A stretch of 64,000 bases of DNA, taken from contig NZ_SMMI01000008.1 in the NCBI RefSeq assembly GCF_009733535.1, positions 124,001-188,000 of the forward strand, written 5' to 3'. Shown in pieces: positions 43,617 to 50,584 of the stretch (position 1 is the stretch's first letter; the number at the start of each line of letters is the position of its first letter). This DNA is from Sphingobacterium endophyticum. GTDB taxonomy: Bacteria; Bacteroidota; Bacteroidia; Sphingobacteriales; Sphingobacteriaceae. A program made the translations under genes and the position numbers. Under the pieces are notes generated by a model. That model was not told the DNA's origin and did no database searches. It saw nothing but the letters and a program-made list of their open reading frames with translations.

Positions 43617-45143
43617 ATGAAAAAACTAAAACGACTTGTTTTCCTTGTCATATTTCTCTTTTCTAATTCGATATCTGCGCAAACTAAAGCCCCCAACATT
43701 GTACTATTTTTAGTAGATGATATGGGATGGCAAGACACTTCGGTTCCATTTGCAAAGGAAATCACCGATAACAATAGAAAATTCAGAACGCCAAATATGG
43801 AAAAGCTTGCAGCAAAGGGCGTAAAATTTACTTCTGCTTATGCAAGTAGCGTCTGTTCCCCAAGTAGAATCAGCTTATTTACTGGATCAAATGCCGCAAG
43901 GCATCGTGTTACGAATTGGACTTTGCATAAAAATCAAAAAGTTGATGAAAAGCATCCTATTTTAAACTTTCCTGAATGGAATGTGAATGGCATGTCTCCT
44001 GAGCCTGGCATTGAAAAAACATTTCACGCACAATCACTTGCTCAGATCTTAAAAAATGCGGGGTATCAAACCATACATACAGGAAAAGCTCATTTTGGTG
44101 CAATTGGAACTCCCGCTGAAAATCCTATTAATATAGGATTTCAAATTAACATTGCTGGCCATGCTGCAGGAGGTCCGGGATCATTTCTAGGTGAAGAGAA
44201 TTATGGAAATAAAATATTCAATGGTGAAAAAAGTGTTTGGGGAGTTCCTGGATTAGATAAATATCACGGTACGCAAACCTATTTGACCGAAGCATTAACT
44301 ATTGAAGCGTTAAATGCATTGGATAAAAGAGATTCTAACAAGCCTTTCTTTTTATATCTTTCTCACTATGCGGTCCATGTACCAATCGCAAAGGATAAGA
44401 GATTTTATCAAAAATATATTGATCAAGGTTTAGGCGAAAAAGAAGCGACCTATGCAGCCATGGTTGAAGGGATGGACAAAAGCCTTGGGGATGTAATGGA
44501 TTACCTACAATCAAATAACCTAGAAGAAAATACTATCATTCTTTTTATGTCAGATAATGGAGGCTTGAGTGCCTCAAATGCATTAGGTGGTGAAATGCAT
44601 AAACACAACAAACCATTAAACAGCGGTAAAGGGTCTGCCTATGAAGGAGGAATAAGAGTTCCAATGATTGTTTATTGGCCAGGTAAATCCAAACCAATGT
44701 CCGTCTGTGATCAATATGTCATTGTGGAAGACTTCTTTCCTACGATTCTAGAAATGGCTGCTGTAAACACCCCAAAAACGCCTCAAATTATAGATGGAAA
44801 AAGCTTTGCAATATTCATATCCAATCCAAACAAGAAACATAATTCGCAAAGGTCCCTCTATTGGAACTTTCCCAATAATTGGGGACCAACTGGACCTGGA
44901 ATTGGTCCATCCGCAACTATTCGTAAAGGAAATTGGAAATTAATTTACTATTACTCAGACCAAAGAAAGGAATTATTCAATCTTCAAGAGGATATTGGAG
45001 AATTGAAAGACTTGGCTGAATTAAATCCTAAAATAACAAACTCATTATCTAAGGATTTAGGGAATTATTTAAGAAAAGTAAATGCTCAAAGGCCTATTTC
45101 AAAAACATCGGGGAATGCTATCAAATGGCCTGATGAAAATTAA
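43617..45143 (+). CDS. S1 family sulfatase
   Basis: A 508-residue exported sulfatase, signal peptide about 1-22 (SISAQ). NIVLFLVDDMGWQD holds the metal-binding Asp-34/Asp-35. CSPSRISLFTG holds the maturation motif C-x-P-S-R with Cys-80, the residue converted to formylglycine. Further signatures are TIHTGKAHFGAIG, FFLYLSHYAVHVPI, ILFMSDNGG and GKGSAYEGGIRVPMIVYWPG. No separate formylglycine-generating enzyme is in the window. It is the last gene of the glycan locus and is followed by a strong terminator, so it probably strips sulfate esters so that GH110 and the TIM-barrel protein can act. Confidence 0.93.
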   Translation: MKKLKRLVFLVIFLFSNSISAQTKAPNIVLFLVDDMGWQDTSVPFAKEITDNNRKFRTPNMEKLAAKGVKFTSAYASSVCSPSRISLFTGSNAARHRVTNWTLHKNQKVDEKHPILNFPEWNVNGMSPEPGIEKTFHAQSLAQILKNAGYQTIHTGKAHFGAIGTPAENPINIGFQINIAGHAAGGPGSFLGEENYGNKIFNGEKSVWGVPGLDKYHGTQTYLTEALTIEALNALDKRDSNKPFFLYLSHYAVHVPIAKDKRFYQKYIDQGLGEKEATYAAMVEGMDKSLGDVMDYLQSNNLEENTIILFMSDNGGLSASNALGGEMHKHNKPLNSGKGSAYEGGIRVPMIVYWPGKSKPMSVCDQYVIVEDFFPTILEMAAVNTPKTPQIIDGKSFAIFISNPNKKHNSQRSLYWNFPNNWGPTGPGIGPSATIRKGNWKLIYYYSDQRKELFNLQEDIGELKDLAELNPKITNSLSKDLGNYLRKVNAQRPISKTSGNAIKWPDEN

Positions 45144-45157
45144 ATTCTAAAAAATAT

Positions 45158-45186
45158 AAAAAGCGAATCAAATGATTCGCTTTTTT
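45158..45186 (+). terminator. Intrinsic terminator after the sulfatase gene
   Basis: A long stem AAAAAGCGAATCA/TGATTCGCTTTTT (45158-45170, 45173-45185) ends in a run of six T. It closes the GH110/sulfatase transcript. Confidence 0.88.
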
Positions 45187-45261
45187 CAAGTCCTAAAAAT
45201 ATCCACAGATTAAAGATTGTAATTTCAGATTGATTTATCCAATTATCCATATTTTTACAAT

Positions 45262-46278
45262 ATGGCTGAGAAAAACTCTTACATCATTTATCTACGTGTC
45301 ATTGCAACATTTTTTGTGGTCATGATTCATGCCTCAACCGGCTTCCTTTACCGCATCGACACCGGGGCTTTTGATTGGAGTTATGCTAACTGGATAAATG
45401 CAGCAACAAGATGTTCTGTGCCCATATTTGTAATTATCTCAGGATACTTGTTGCTACATAAAGATGAGAACACCTGGTTATTTTATAAAAAACGTATTCC
45501 TAAACTGTTCTATCCTTTTGCGTTCTGGACTTTAATTTACCTTGTTTATTATTTCTATCGATATACCAACTTCGAATCACTTTCTTCAGAAAAGATAGGC
45601 TCAATCATACTTGATAAGATATTGCATGGTGCCAATGCACATTTGTGGTATCTATATATGATCATTGGCCTTTACTTAGCTATACCATTCTTAAGAAAGA
45701 TTATGCAGCAATCAACAAAAAGGGAAATTGAAATCTTTTTATTTTTCTGGATGCTGTCGATGTGCTTCACAAGCAAACCCCTTTATTCAGTAATGCCTAA
45801 ATTCGATTTGACCTTCTTTTCTGGGTATGTCGGCTATTTGGTGTTGGGTTATTATCTCAGCATTCAAGATTTTAAATTTAAAAACAGGACTTGGGTTTTT
45901 GCCATAACATATATACTTATGGTTGTAATTGGGGCTATAGGGACAAACATCCTCAATCAAGGCGCAAATAAGCTAAATACATTTTTCTATAACTATGTTT
46001 TTGTCACAACAGCTATTGCAGCAGCCTCCCTTTTTCTTTGGGTCAAAGAATCTGTAAAGCAGGCAAAAGTTCCAAACTGGATTTTGATCATTGACAAATA
46101 CAGCTTCGGGATATATTTAAGCCATATCATCCCTTTAAATTACCTGCACCCGCTTATTTCTAAATACCTCAGTACAGCATGGGTAATTCCGTTGGCAACT
46201 ATAAGCACAGTCATTGCCTCTGTCCTAATCACCTTGATCATTAGAAAAATTCCTTACGGTAAATATGTAAGTGGATAG
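45262..46278 (+). CDS. Acyltransferase family 3 membrane protein
   Basis: A 338-residue inner-membrane protein with about ten predicted helices. The N-terminus YIIYLRVIATFFVVMIHAST carries the conserved Arg and His of acyltransferase-3 enzymes, followed by RCSVPIFVIISGYLLL, HLWYLYMIIGLYLAIPFLRK and FDLTFFSGYVGYLVLGYYLS. WecH/OafA-type relatives transfer acetyl groups to surface polysaccharide. It stands alone after the sulfatase terminator and is convergent with the C39-like gene (12 nt gap), so a link to the glycan locus is not supported. Confidence 0.88.
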   Translation: MAEKNSYIIYLRVIATFFVVMIHASTGFLYRIDTGAFDWSYANWINAATRCSVPIFVIISGYLLLHKDENTWLFYKKRIPKLFYPFAFWTLIYLVYYFYRYTNFESLSSEKIGSIILDKILHGANAHLWYLYMIIGLYLAIPFLRKIMQQSTKREIEIFLFFWMLSMCFTSKPLYSVMPKFDLTFFSGYVGYLVLGYYLSIQDFKFKNRTWVFAITYILMVVIGAIGTNILNQGANKLNTFFYNYVFVTTAIAAASLFLWVKESVKQAKVPNWILIIDKYSFGIYLSHIIPLNYLHPLISKYLSTAWVIPLATISTVIASVLITLIIRKIPYGKYVSG

Positions 46279-46289
46279 TACCTTTCCAG

Positions 46290-46862
46290 TTAGTTGGACT
46301 GAACTGCTTTTGAAAGTCTATAGGTCATGATTTCGGTACCCTTAGATTTTCTCACAATTTCTTTTGTATTTCTAAGAATTAATGTGTGAGTTCCAAGTTT
46401 GCTGTACGAAACAAAATCTCCTTCTGGTGTTTGTTTGCAAATTACAAACATATGCCAGCCTGGGTCGGATGGAAGTGAGATAATTACCATTCTTTCAGCC
46501 TTAAGTTCATTTTCTATAGTTCTGAAAAGACTATCTATCGGAAAATTTTCATCTCGCGGCAATGCGAATTTTTGCGAAAAAGTAATCCCAAATAATTCTT
46601 TTTGGTCAAAGTTACGAAAGGAACCATCACTTTTGTTTTTCCATTCATATTGTAAGTCATAAAAGTCAAAATCAACTACATTATAATACTTCAGTATCAT
46701 TTCTACCGTTGAAGGTATACAAGACAATTCAAAGAGTTGATTGTGATTATTTACCACAAAATCTAAATAACCAGGATTAAAAGTTTTTTGTGATTGCGCC
46801 TTCGAATTAAGGCTAATGGATGTTAATATTATAACTACTAAACTAAATAGTATCTTTTTCAC
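46290..46862 (-). CDS. Exported C39-like papain-fold protein, catalytic residues present
   Basis: A 190-residue protein with a signal peptide (about 1-23, NSKAQ). It resembles C39-like papain-fold domains: NQLFELSCIPSTVEMILKYY places a candidate catalytic Cys-48 at the start of a helix, and DPGWHMFVICKQ gives His-137. No ATPase or transporter domain is attached, unlike bacteriocin-processing C39 proteases. A paralogue lies directly upstream in the same orientation and shares long identical stretches, for example LPRDENFPIDSLF. Function unknown; a periplasmic peptidase or amidase is possible. Confidence 0.62.
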   Translation of the reverse strand: MKKILFSLVVIILTSISLNSKAQSQKTFNPGYLDFVVNNHNQLFELSCIPSTVEMILKYYNVVDFDFYDLQYEWKNKSDGSFRNFDQKELFGITFSQKFALPRDENFPIDSLFRTIENELKAERMVIISLPSDPGWHMFVICKQTPEGDFVSYSKLGTHTLILRNTKEIVRKSKGTEIMTYRLSKAVQSN

Positions 46863-46947
46863 AATTTAATTAATTATTGTTTACAATCAGTCCTAAAGAA
46901 TATAATGAATATGAACCTCTATCATGATTCATTAAAGCGATTACCCT

Positions 46948-47511
46948 CTAAAAGCTTGGAGATTTACTATAGGTCATAATTTCAGTACCATTAGACCTTC
47001 TCACAATTTCTTTTGTATTTCTAAAAATTAACGTATGACCTTCATGCTTGCTGTATGAAACAAATTCTCCATCCTTAGTTTTTTTATATACTACAAAAAT
47101 AGGCCAACCCATTTCAACTTGTAATGCAATGATTACCTTTTTCCCAGATTTCAGTTCATAATCTATTGTGTTAAACAGACTATCTATCGGAAAATTTTCA
47201 TCCCTAGGCAAATTAAATTTCTGAAAAAAAGTAACCCCGTTCAATTCTTTTTTGTCAAAGTCTCGAAATGAACCATCTGATTTATTTTTCCATTTGTTTT
47301 GTAGGTCATAATAGTTAAAATCAACAACCTTGCAATATTTAAGAATCATTTCAACAGCAGAAGGAATACCAGAAGCTGGAAAAATTTGATTATGGTTATT
47401 TACAACAGAATCAAAAAAATCATAATTATTGCGATTTTTTATTTGGGCATTGGAATGAAAACTTACTAAAGTATATATTAACACAATTGAACTAATGGTG
47501 ATCCTTTTCAT
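46948..47511 (-). CDS. C39-like paralogue lacking the catalytic Cys and His
   Basis: A 187-residue exported protein (signal about 1-23) that aligns without gaps over most of its length with the neighbouring protein: VNNHNQIFPASGIPSAVEMI against VNNHNQLFELSCIPSTVEMI, and LPRDENFPIDSLF is shared. Position 48 is Gly in place of Cys and position 137 is Pro (MGWPIFV) in place of His, so it should not be catalytically active. It lies 85 nt upstream of the intact copy. It may be a binding, inhibitory or chaperone partner of that copy, or a decaying duplicate; the reading frame is fully intact. Confidence 0.65.
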   Translation of the reverse strand: MKRITISSIVLIYTLVSFHSNAQIKNRNNYDFFDSVVNNHNQIFPASGIPSAVEMILKYCKVVDFNYYDLQNKWKNKSDGSFRDFDKKELNGVTFFQKFNLPRDENFPIDSLFNTIDYELKSGKKVIIALQVEMGWPIFVVYKKTKDGEFVSYSKHEGHTLIFRNTKEIVRRSNGTEIMTYSKSPSF

Positions 47512-47578
47512 AAATTATTGTGTTTTATTGTAGTAAAATGTTGTTTTATAATTGGTTTCAGACTACAAGTTAATGAAT

Positions 47579-47599
47579 CATGTTTAACTATTAAACATG
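47579..47599. repeat. Perfect 9-bp inverted repeat
   Basis: CATGTTTAA (47579-47587) and TTAAACATG (47591-47599) flank CTA. There is no T run, so it is not a convincing terminator. It lies 67 nt before the start of the catalytically dead C39-like gene and could be an operator. Confidence 0.35.
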
Positions 47600-47751
47600 A
47601 GATTATCGAATCTCAACTAGAACCCTTCGACGAGCAGGGAGCCGAGTTCCGGCTTAGGAGTATGCTCTCAGGGCCATGGATGGCTATAGGAGAAACTTTA
47701 CATCTTTACCAACCCTGCTTCCGCCATAGGTCTCTCTACTAAATACTAACA

Positions 47752-47769
47752 ACTATATACTAAAAATGC
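47752..47769 (+). repeat. Copy A of an 18-nt direct repeat
   Basis: ACTATATACTAAAAATGC occurs here and at 52967-52984, the two copies flanking a 5.2-kb block with the permease remnant, the two-component system and an outer-membrane receptor. Confidence 0.5.
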
Positions 47770-47771
47770 AG

Positions 47772-48180
47772 TTATTCATCCTTCAAACTATCTATGGGAT
47801 TTGATTTTGCTGCTCTTACAGACTGATAACCTACTGTTAACAATGCTGATGCTATAGTCAACAAACTTCCCCAAAAAAATGGTCTCCATGAAATGTCTAT
47901 GCGATAGACAAAATCCTTCAGCCATTCATGAGAGGCCCACCAAGCAAGTGGAGAGGCTATTAGGACAGCTATAATGACCATCTTAACAAAATCTTTTGTA
48001 AGCATGGCCGCTATACCAGAAATGGAAGCCCCTTCTCAAAGCTAAGTTCATAGCTCACGTATTTATAGATAACCCAACATGAACTGATACCTATGGTCAA
48101 TCCCAGAACATTAAGAAAAGTAAAGAGTGGATTTCTTTTTAGATGTCTTAAACTGTTTTTGAGCAAAAACCTGAACATAG
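47772..48180 (-). pseudogene. ABC transporter permease (MacB/FtsX-like) with internal deletion
   Basis: The first 55 codons from 48180 read MFRFLLKNSLRHLKRNPLFT and continue through NVLGLTIGIS and YKYVSYELSFEKGLP, the classic N-terminus of FtsX/MacB-type permeases (usually about 800 residues). They end at a stop codon near 48010. In another frame the sequence GASISGIAAMLTKDFVKMVI continues through SPLAWWASHEWLKDF to SNPIDSLKDE at 47772, the classic C-terminus. Roughly 600-700 residues between are missing. Both conserved readings, EKGLP and GAS, use the same nine bases GGGGCTTCC (48024-48032), as expected for a deletion between short direct repeats. It is non-functional. Confidence 0.88.
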
Positions 48181-48457
48181 AATATTGGTGAATAAGTTAA
48201 TAATTACAGTACTATTTTCAATTAGTCCAATTCACCTGCCAATTTAATAACTATATTGATAAACAGAACTTTAACTTATCCACTCTTTGGATTCTGTTCA
48301 ATTTCGAACATAAAATGTTCATTATTGTACATCACTAATCTCGAATAGAACCAATCCAAAAATTCCAAAACCTTGAAATCAATTCAATTAAGAAATCTAG
48401 AATAGAAAGGTGATTTATTATACGCCAAACTCTATATAACTATTCTTTTTTTTGAGA

Positions 48458-49141
48458 TCATAAATCAACTTTAAAGCCGATACCTCTTAAAGACTGAATA
48501 CTTAAATTTTTATCTTGCTGCAAATACTTCCTCAGTCGAGAAATAAATACATCCATGCTTCGACCTGCAAAGAAATCATTGCTTTGCCATACTTCCATTA
48601 AAACATCTTCTCTTGCAATCAGTTGGTGTTTGTGCTGAATAAGATAAGAAAGTAATTTAGATTCCCTTTCAGTTAGTTGCACCGAACCACTTTGAGGATG
48701 TAATAGTAGCATTTTCTCTTGATCAAATGTATATGTCCCTAATGGTATGACCTGTTGTAAAGCTGGTTGAGTTTTTGTTCTTTTTATAATATTGTGAAGA
48801 CGTAATGTCAGCTCTTCAGGATCGCATGGTTTGGTCATATAATCATCGGCTCCGATCTTTAGGCCTGTCAATTTATCAATTTTTTGGTCTTTGGCAGTTA
48901 GAAATAGGATAGGCAGTTTAGGACGTATAGAAATTAATAATTCGGCAAGCTTAAACCCATTCATATGAGGCAACATTACATCCAAAATAGCAATATCATA
49001 TAAAGAAAGGGAATCAAGCCTATCTAACATTTTACGAGGATCATCTATCCATTCCACTTGCATATTGGAATATTCCAGGTATTGCTGCAACATTGCTCCG
49101 AAGTCGTTATCATCCTCAACTAATAAGACTTTATTTTCCAT
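48458..49141 (-). CDS. OmpR/PhoB family response regulator
   Basis: A 227-residue regulator from the ATG at 49141 (MENKVLLVEDDNDFGAMLQQ). The receiver domain (1-118) has the acidic pocket Asp-10/Asp-11, phospho-acceptor Asp-54 (IAILDVMLPHMNG) and the conserved Lys in LFLTAKDQK. The winged-helix domain (about 130-227) shows VQLTERESKLLSYLIQHKHQ and SMDVFISRLRKYLQ with RGIGFKV. It overlaps the kinase gene by 11 nt, so they are translationally coupled. Four phased TTAA repeats upstream of the kinase are a plausible binding site. Confidence 0.95.
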   Translation of the reverse strand: MENKVLLVEDDNDFGAMLQQYLEYSNMQVEWIDDPRKMLDRLDSLSLYDIAILDVMLPHMNGFKLAELLISIRPKLPILFLTAKDQKIDKLTGLKIGADDYMTKPCDPEELTLRLHNIIKRTKTQPALQQVIPLGTYTFDQEKMLLLHPQSGSVQLTERESKLLSYLIQHKHQLIAREDVLMEVWQSNDFFAGRSMDVFISRLRKYLQQDKNLSIQSLRGIGFKVDL

Positions 49142-50477
49142 ACGGCAAAACAATTAAGAATTCTGACCCTTTGTTTATTTGGCTCTTTACATTGATATTT
49201 CCATTAAACTGATCTACCACCTTTTTCACAATGTAGAGCCCTAATCCAAGACCCTTAGTATTATGAATATTGTCCTTTTGTACACGATAAAATTTCTCAA
49301 AAATATATGGTATTTCATTTTCATCAATCCCCTGTCCATTATCAAGAACTTTAATATGCAACATATCATCAATTAAATTTACAGAAAGACTTACCTCAAT
49401 CGCCCCATATTTGAAACTGTTTGTTATCAAATTGCTAATGATGGTTTCAAATAAAACCTTATTAACACGAATTGACTCTTTAGGAAAAGATAATAAATTG
49501 ACCTGCCCATTTATATCAGCTGTCTGTAAATCAAATAATAAATGGTTAATATCTCTTAAATCATATTCACTTGTTTCGGTTGTAACAGCAGGATCGGTAA
49601 GTGGCTGCAATAATTTCTCCAACCGAAGTATCTGACGATCTAAAACTGAGAAATTACAATCATTGTGCTTTTTCTGCAAATTAACTGAAGCTAATTTCAT
49701 CGTAGATATAGGTGTTCTCATTTCATGTGAGACATTATCTACCATATCATGAAGAACCAAAACCTGTTTCTTCTGTTTAAGAAGATTTTTATAAGTAATA
49801 TAGAATATATATAGAATGGCAATTAAGATAAGTAGGGAAGCTACCACAAACAACAATAATTCTTTGAATATAATCCAATAAAGATTTGCAATAATAAAAG
49901 TAGTTTTTCTTGAAACCAAAAAGCTATAGCTTATGATTTTTTCATCTTCTTTAACTTGTTCATTTATCTTTTCTTTTTCTGAAGTTGACTTGGAATAGGA
50001 CATTTCCCAGGTTCCACTTGTAAGAGAATTTTCCTTCCCCTTATCCCCTGAAGACTCATATATAGTGATATTCTTAGTAAGAAGATCACGGTTTTTAGTA
50101 TGAGAATAAATTGAGGTTAATTCTTTTTTCACCGCGACTTGATAGCCAAGGTCCATGAATAAGCTATCTACATATTTCTTTAATTTCCTAGAAACCGTAT
50201 CTGATCGATCATTGTAGAATCTCCGAACACTATCTTCATTGATTTTATTATCATCTAATGCAACAAATAATTCAAGATAGGTTTTGTTCTTCATGTAATA
50301 AGAATCATCGAATCTATCTACATCATCTTCTAGGTCCTTTAATTTTAAGCGAACAGTTTCAACTATCTCCTTTTGCCTCAATGCATAACTATTGACCAGA
50401 AAATAAACCTGCATACCGACTAATACAGTAAAGAGTAGCAAAAACGACAGAATATATGTAATCGGTCTATTGTTCAT
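49131..50477 (-). CDS. Sensor histidine kinase
   Basis: A 448-residue kinase from the ATG at 50477 (MNNRPITYILSFLLLF). One helix (about 7-28), a periplasmic sensor of about 170 residues with no recognised fold, a second helix (about 203-227), then HisKA with His-251 (DNVSHEMRTPISTMKLASVN) and an ATPase domain: N-box ETIISNLITNSFKYG, G1 DNGQGIDENEIPYIFEKFYR, G2 GLGLGLYIVKKVVDQFNG. A TATATTTG box (50489-50482) lies immediately before the ATG, so the transcript may have almost no leader. An earlier start at 50507 would lie upstream of that box. Confidence 0.93.
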   Translation of the reverse strand: MNNRPITYILSFLLLFTVLVGMQVYFLVNSYALRQKEIVETVRLKLKDLEDDVDRFDDSYYMKNKTYLELFVALDDNKINEDSVRRFYNDRSDTVSRKLKKYVDSLFMDLGYQVAVKKELTSIYSHTKNRDLLTKNITIYESSGDKGKENSLTSGTWEMSYSKSTSEKEKINEQVKEDEKIISYSFLVSRKTTFIIANLYWIIFKELLLFVVASLLILIAILYIFYITYKNLLKQKKQVLVLHDMVDNVSHEMRTPISTMKLASVNLQKKHNDCNFSVLDRQILRLEKLLQPLTDPAVTTETSEYDLRDINHLLFDLQTADINGQVNLLSFPKESIRVNKVLFETIISNLITNSFKYGAIEVSLSVNLIDDMLHIKVLDNGQGIDENEIPYIFEKFYRVQKDNIHNTKGLGLGLYIVKKVVDQFNGNINVKSQINKGSEFLIVLPYGK

Positions 50478-50481
50478 ATCA

Positions 50482-50542
50482 CAAATATAAATTAAGGATT
50501 TCAACATTAATGCACATTAACCCCTCATTAACCGTTCGTTAA
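50482..50542. promoter_or_regulatory. Kinase promoter with four phased TTAA repeats
   Basis: TATATTTG (50489-50482, minus strand) fits TAnnTTTG. Upstream, TTAA occurs at 50507, 50517, 50528 and 50539, spacings of 10, 11 and 11 bp, the first two as CATTAA and the last two followed by CC. OmpR-type regulators bind direct repeats of about one helical turn. The array lies in the divergent region and could serve both the two-component operon and the receptor at 50585. Confidence 0.55.
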
Positions 50543-50584
50543 CCATCCTTTCAAAACTCAATGATCAATTTTGAAAAAAAAATA

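Noticed and set aside
46290..46862. Bacteriocin-processing C39 peptidase
   Set aside because: No ABC transporter domain and no double-glycine precursor are near; only the papain-like fold is supported.
47579..47599. Terminator at the perfect 9-bp palindrome
   Set aside because: The stem is AT-rich and no T run follows on either strand; kept only as a repeat.
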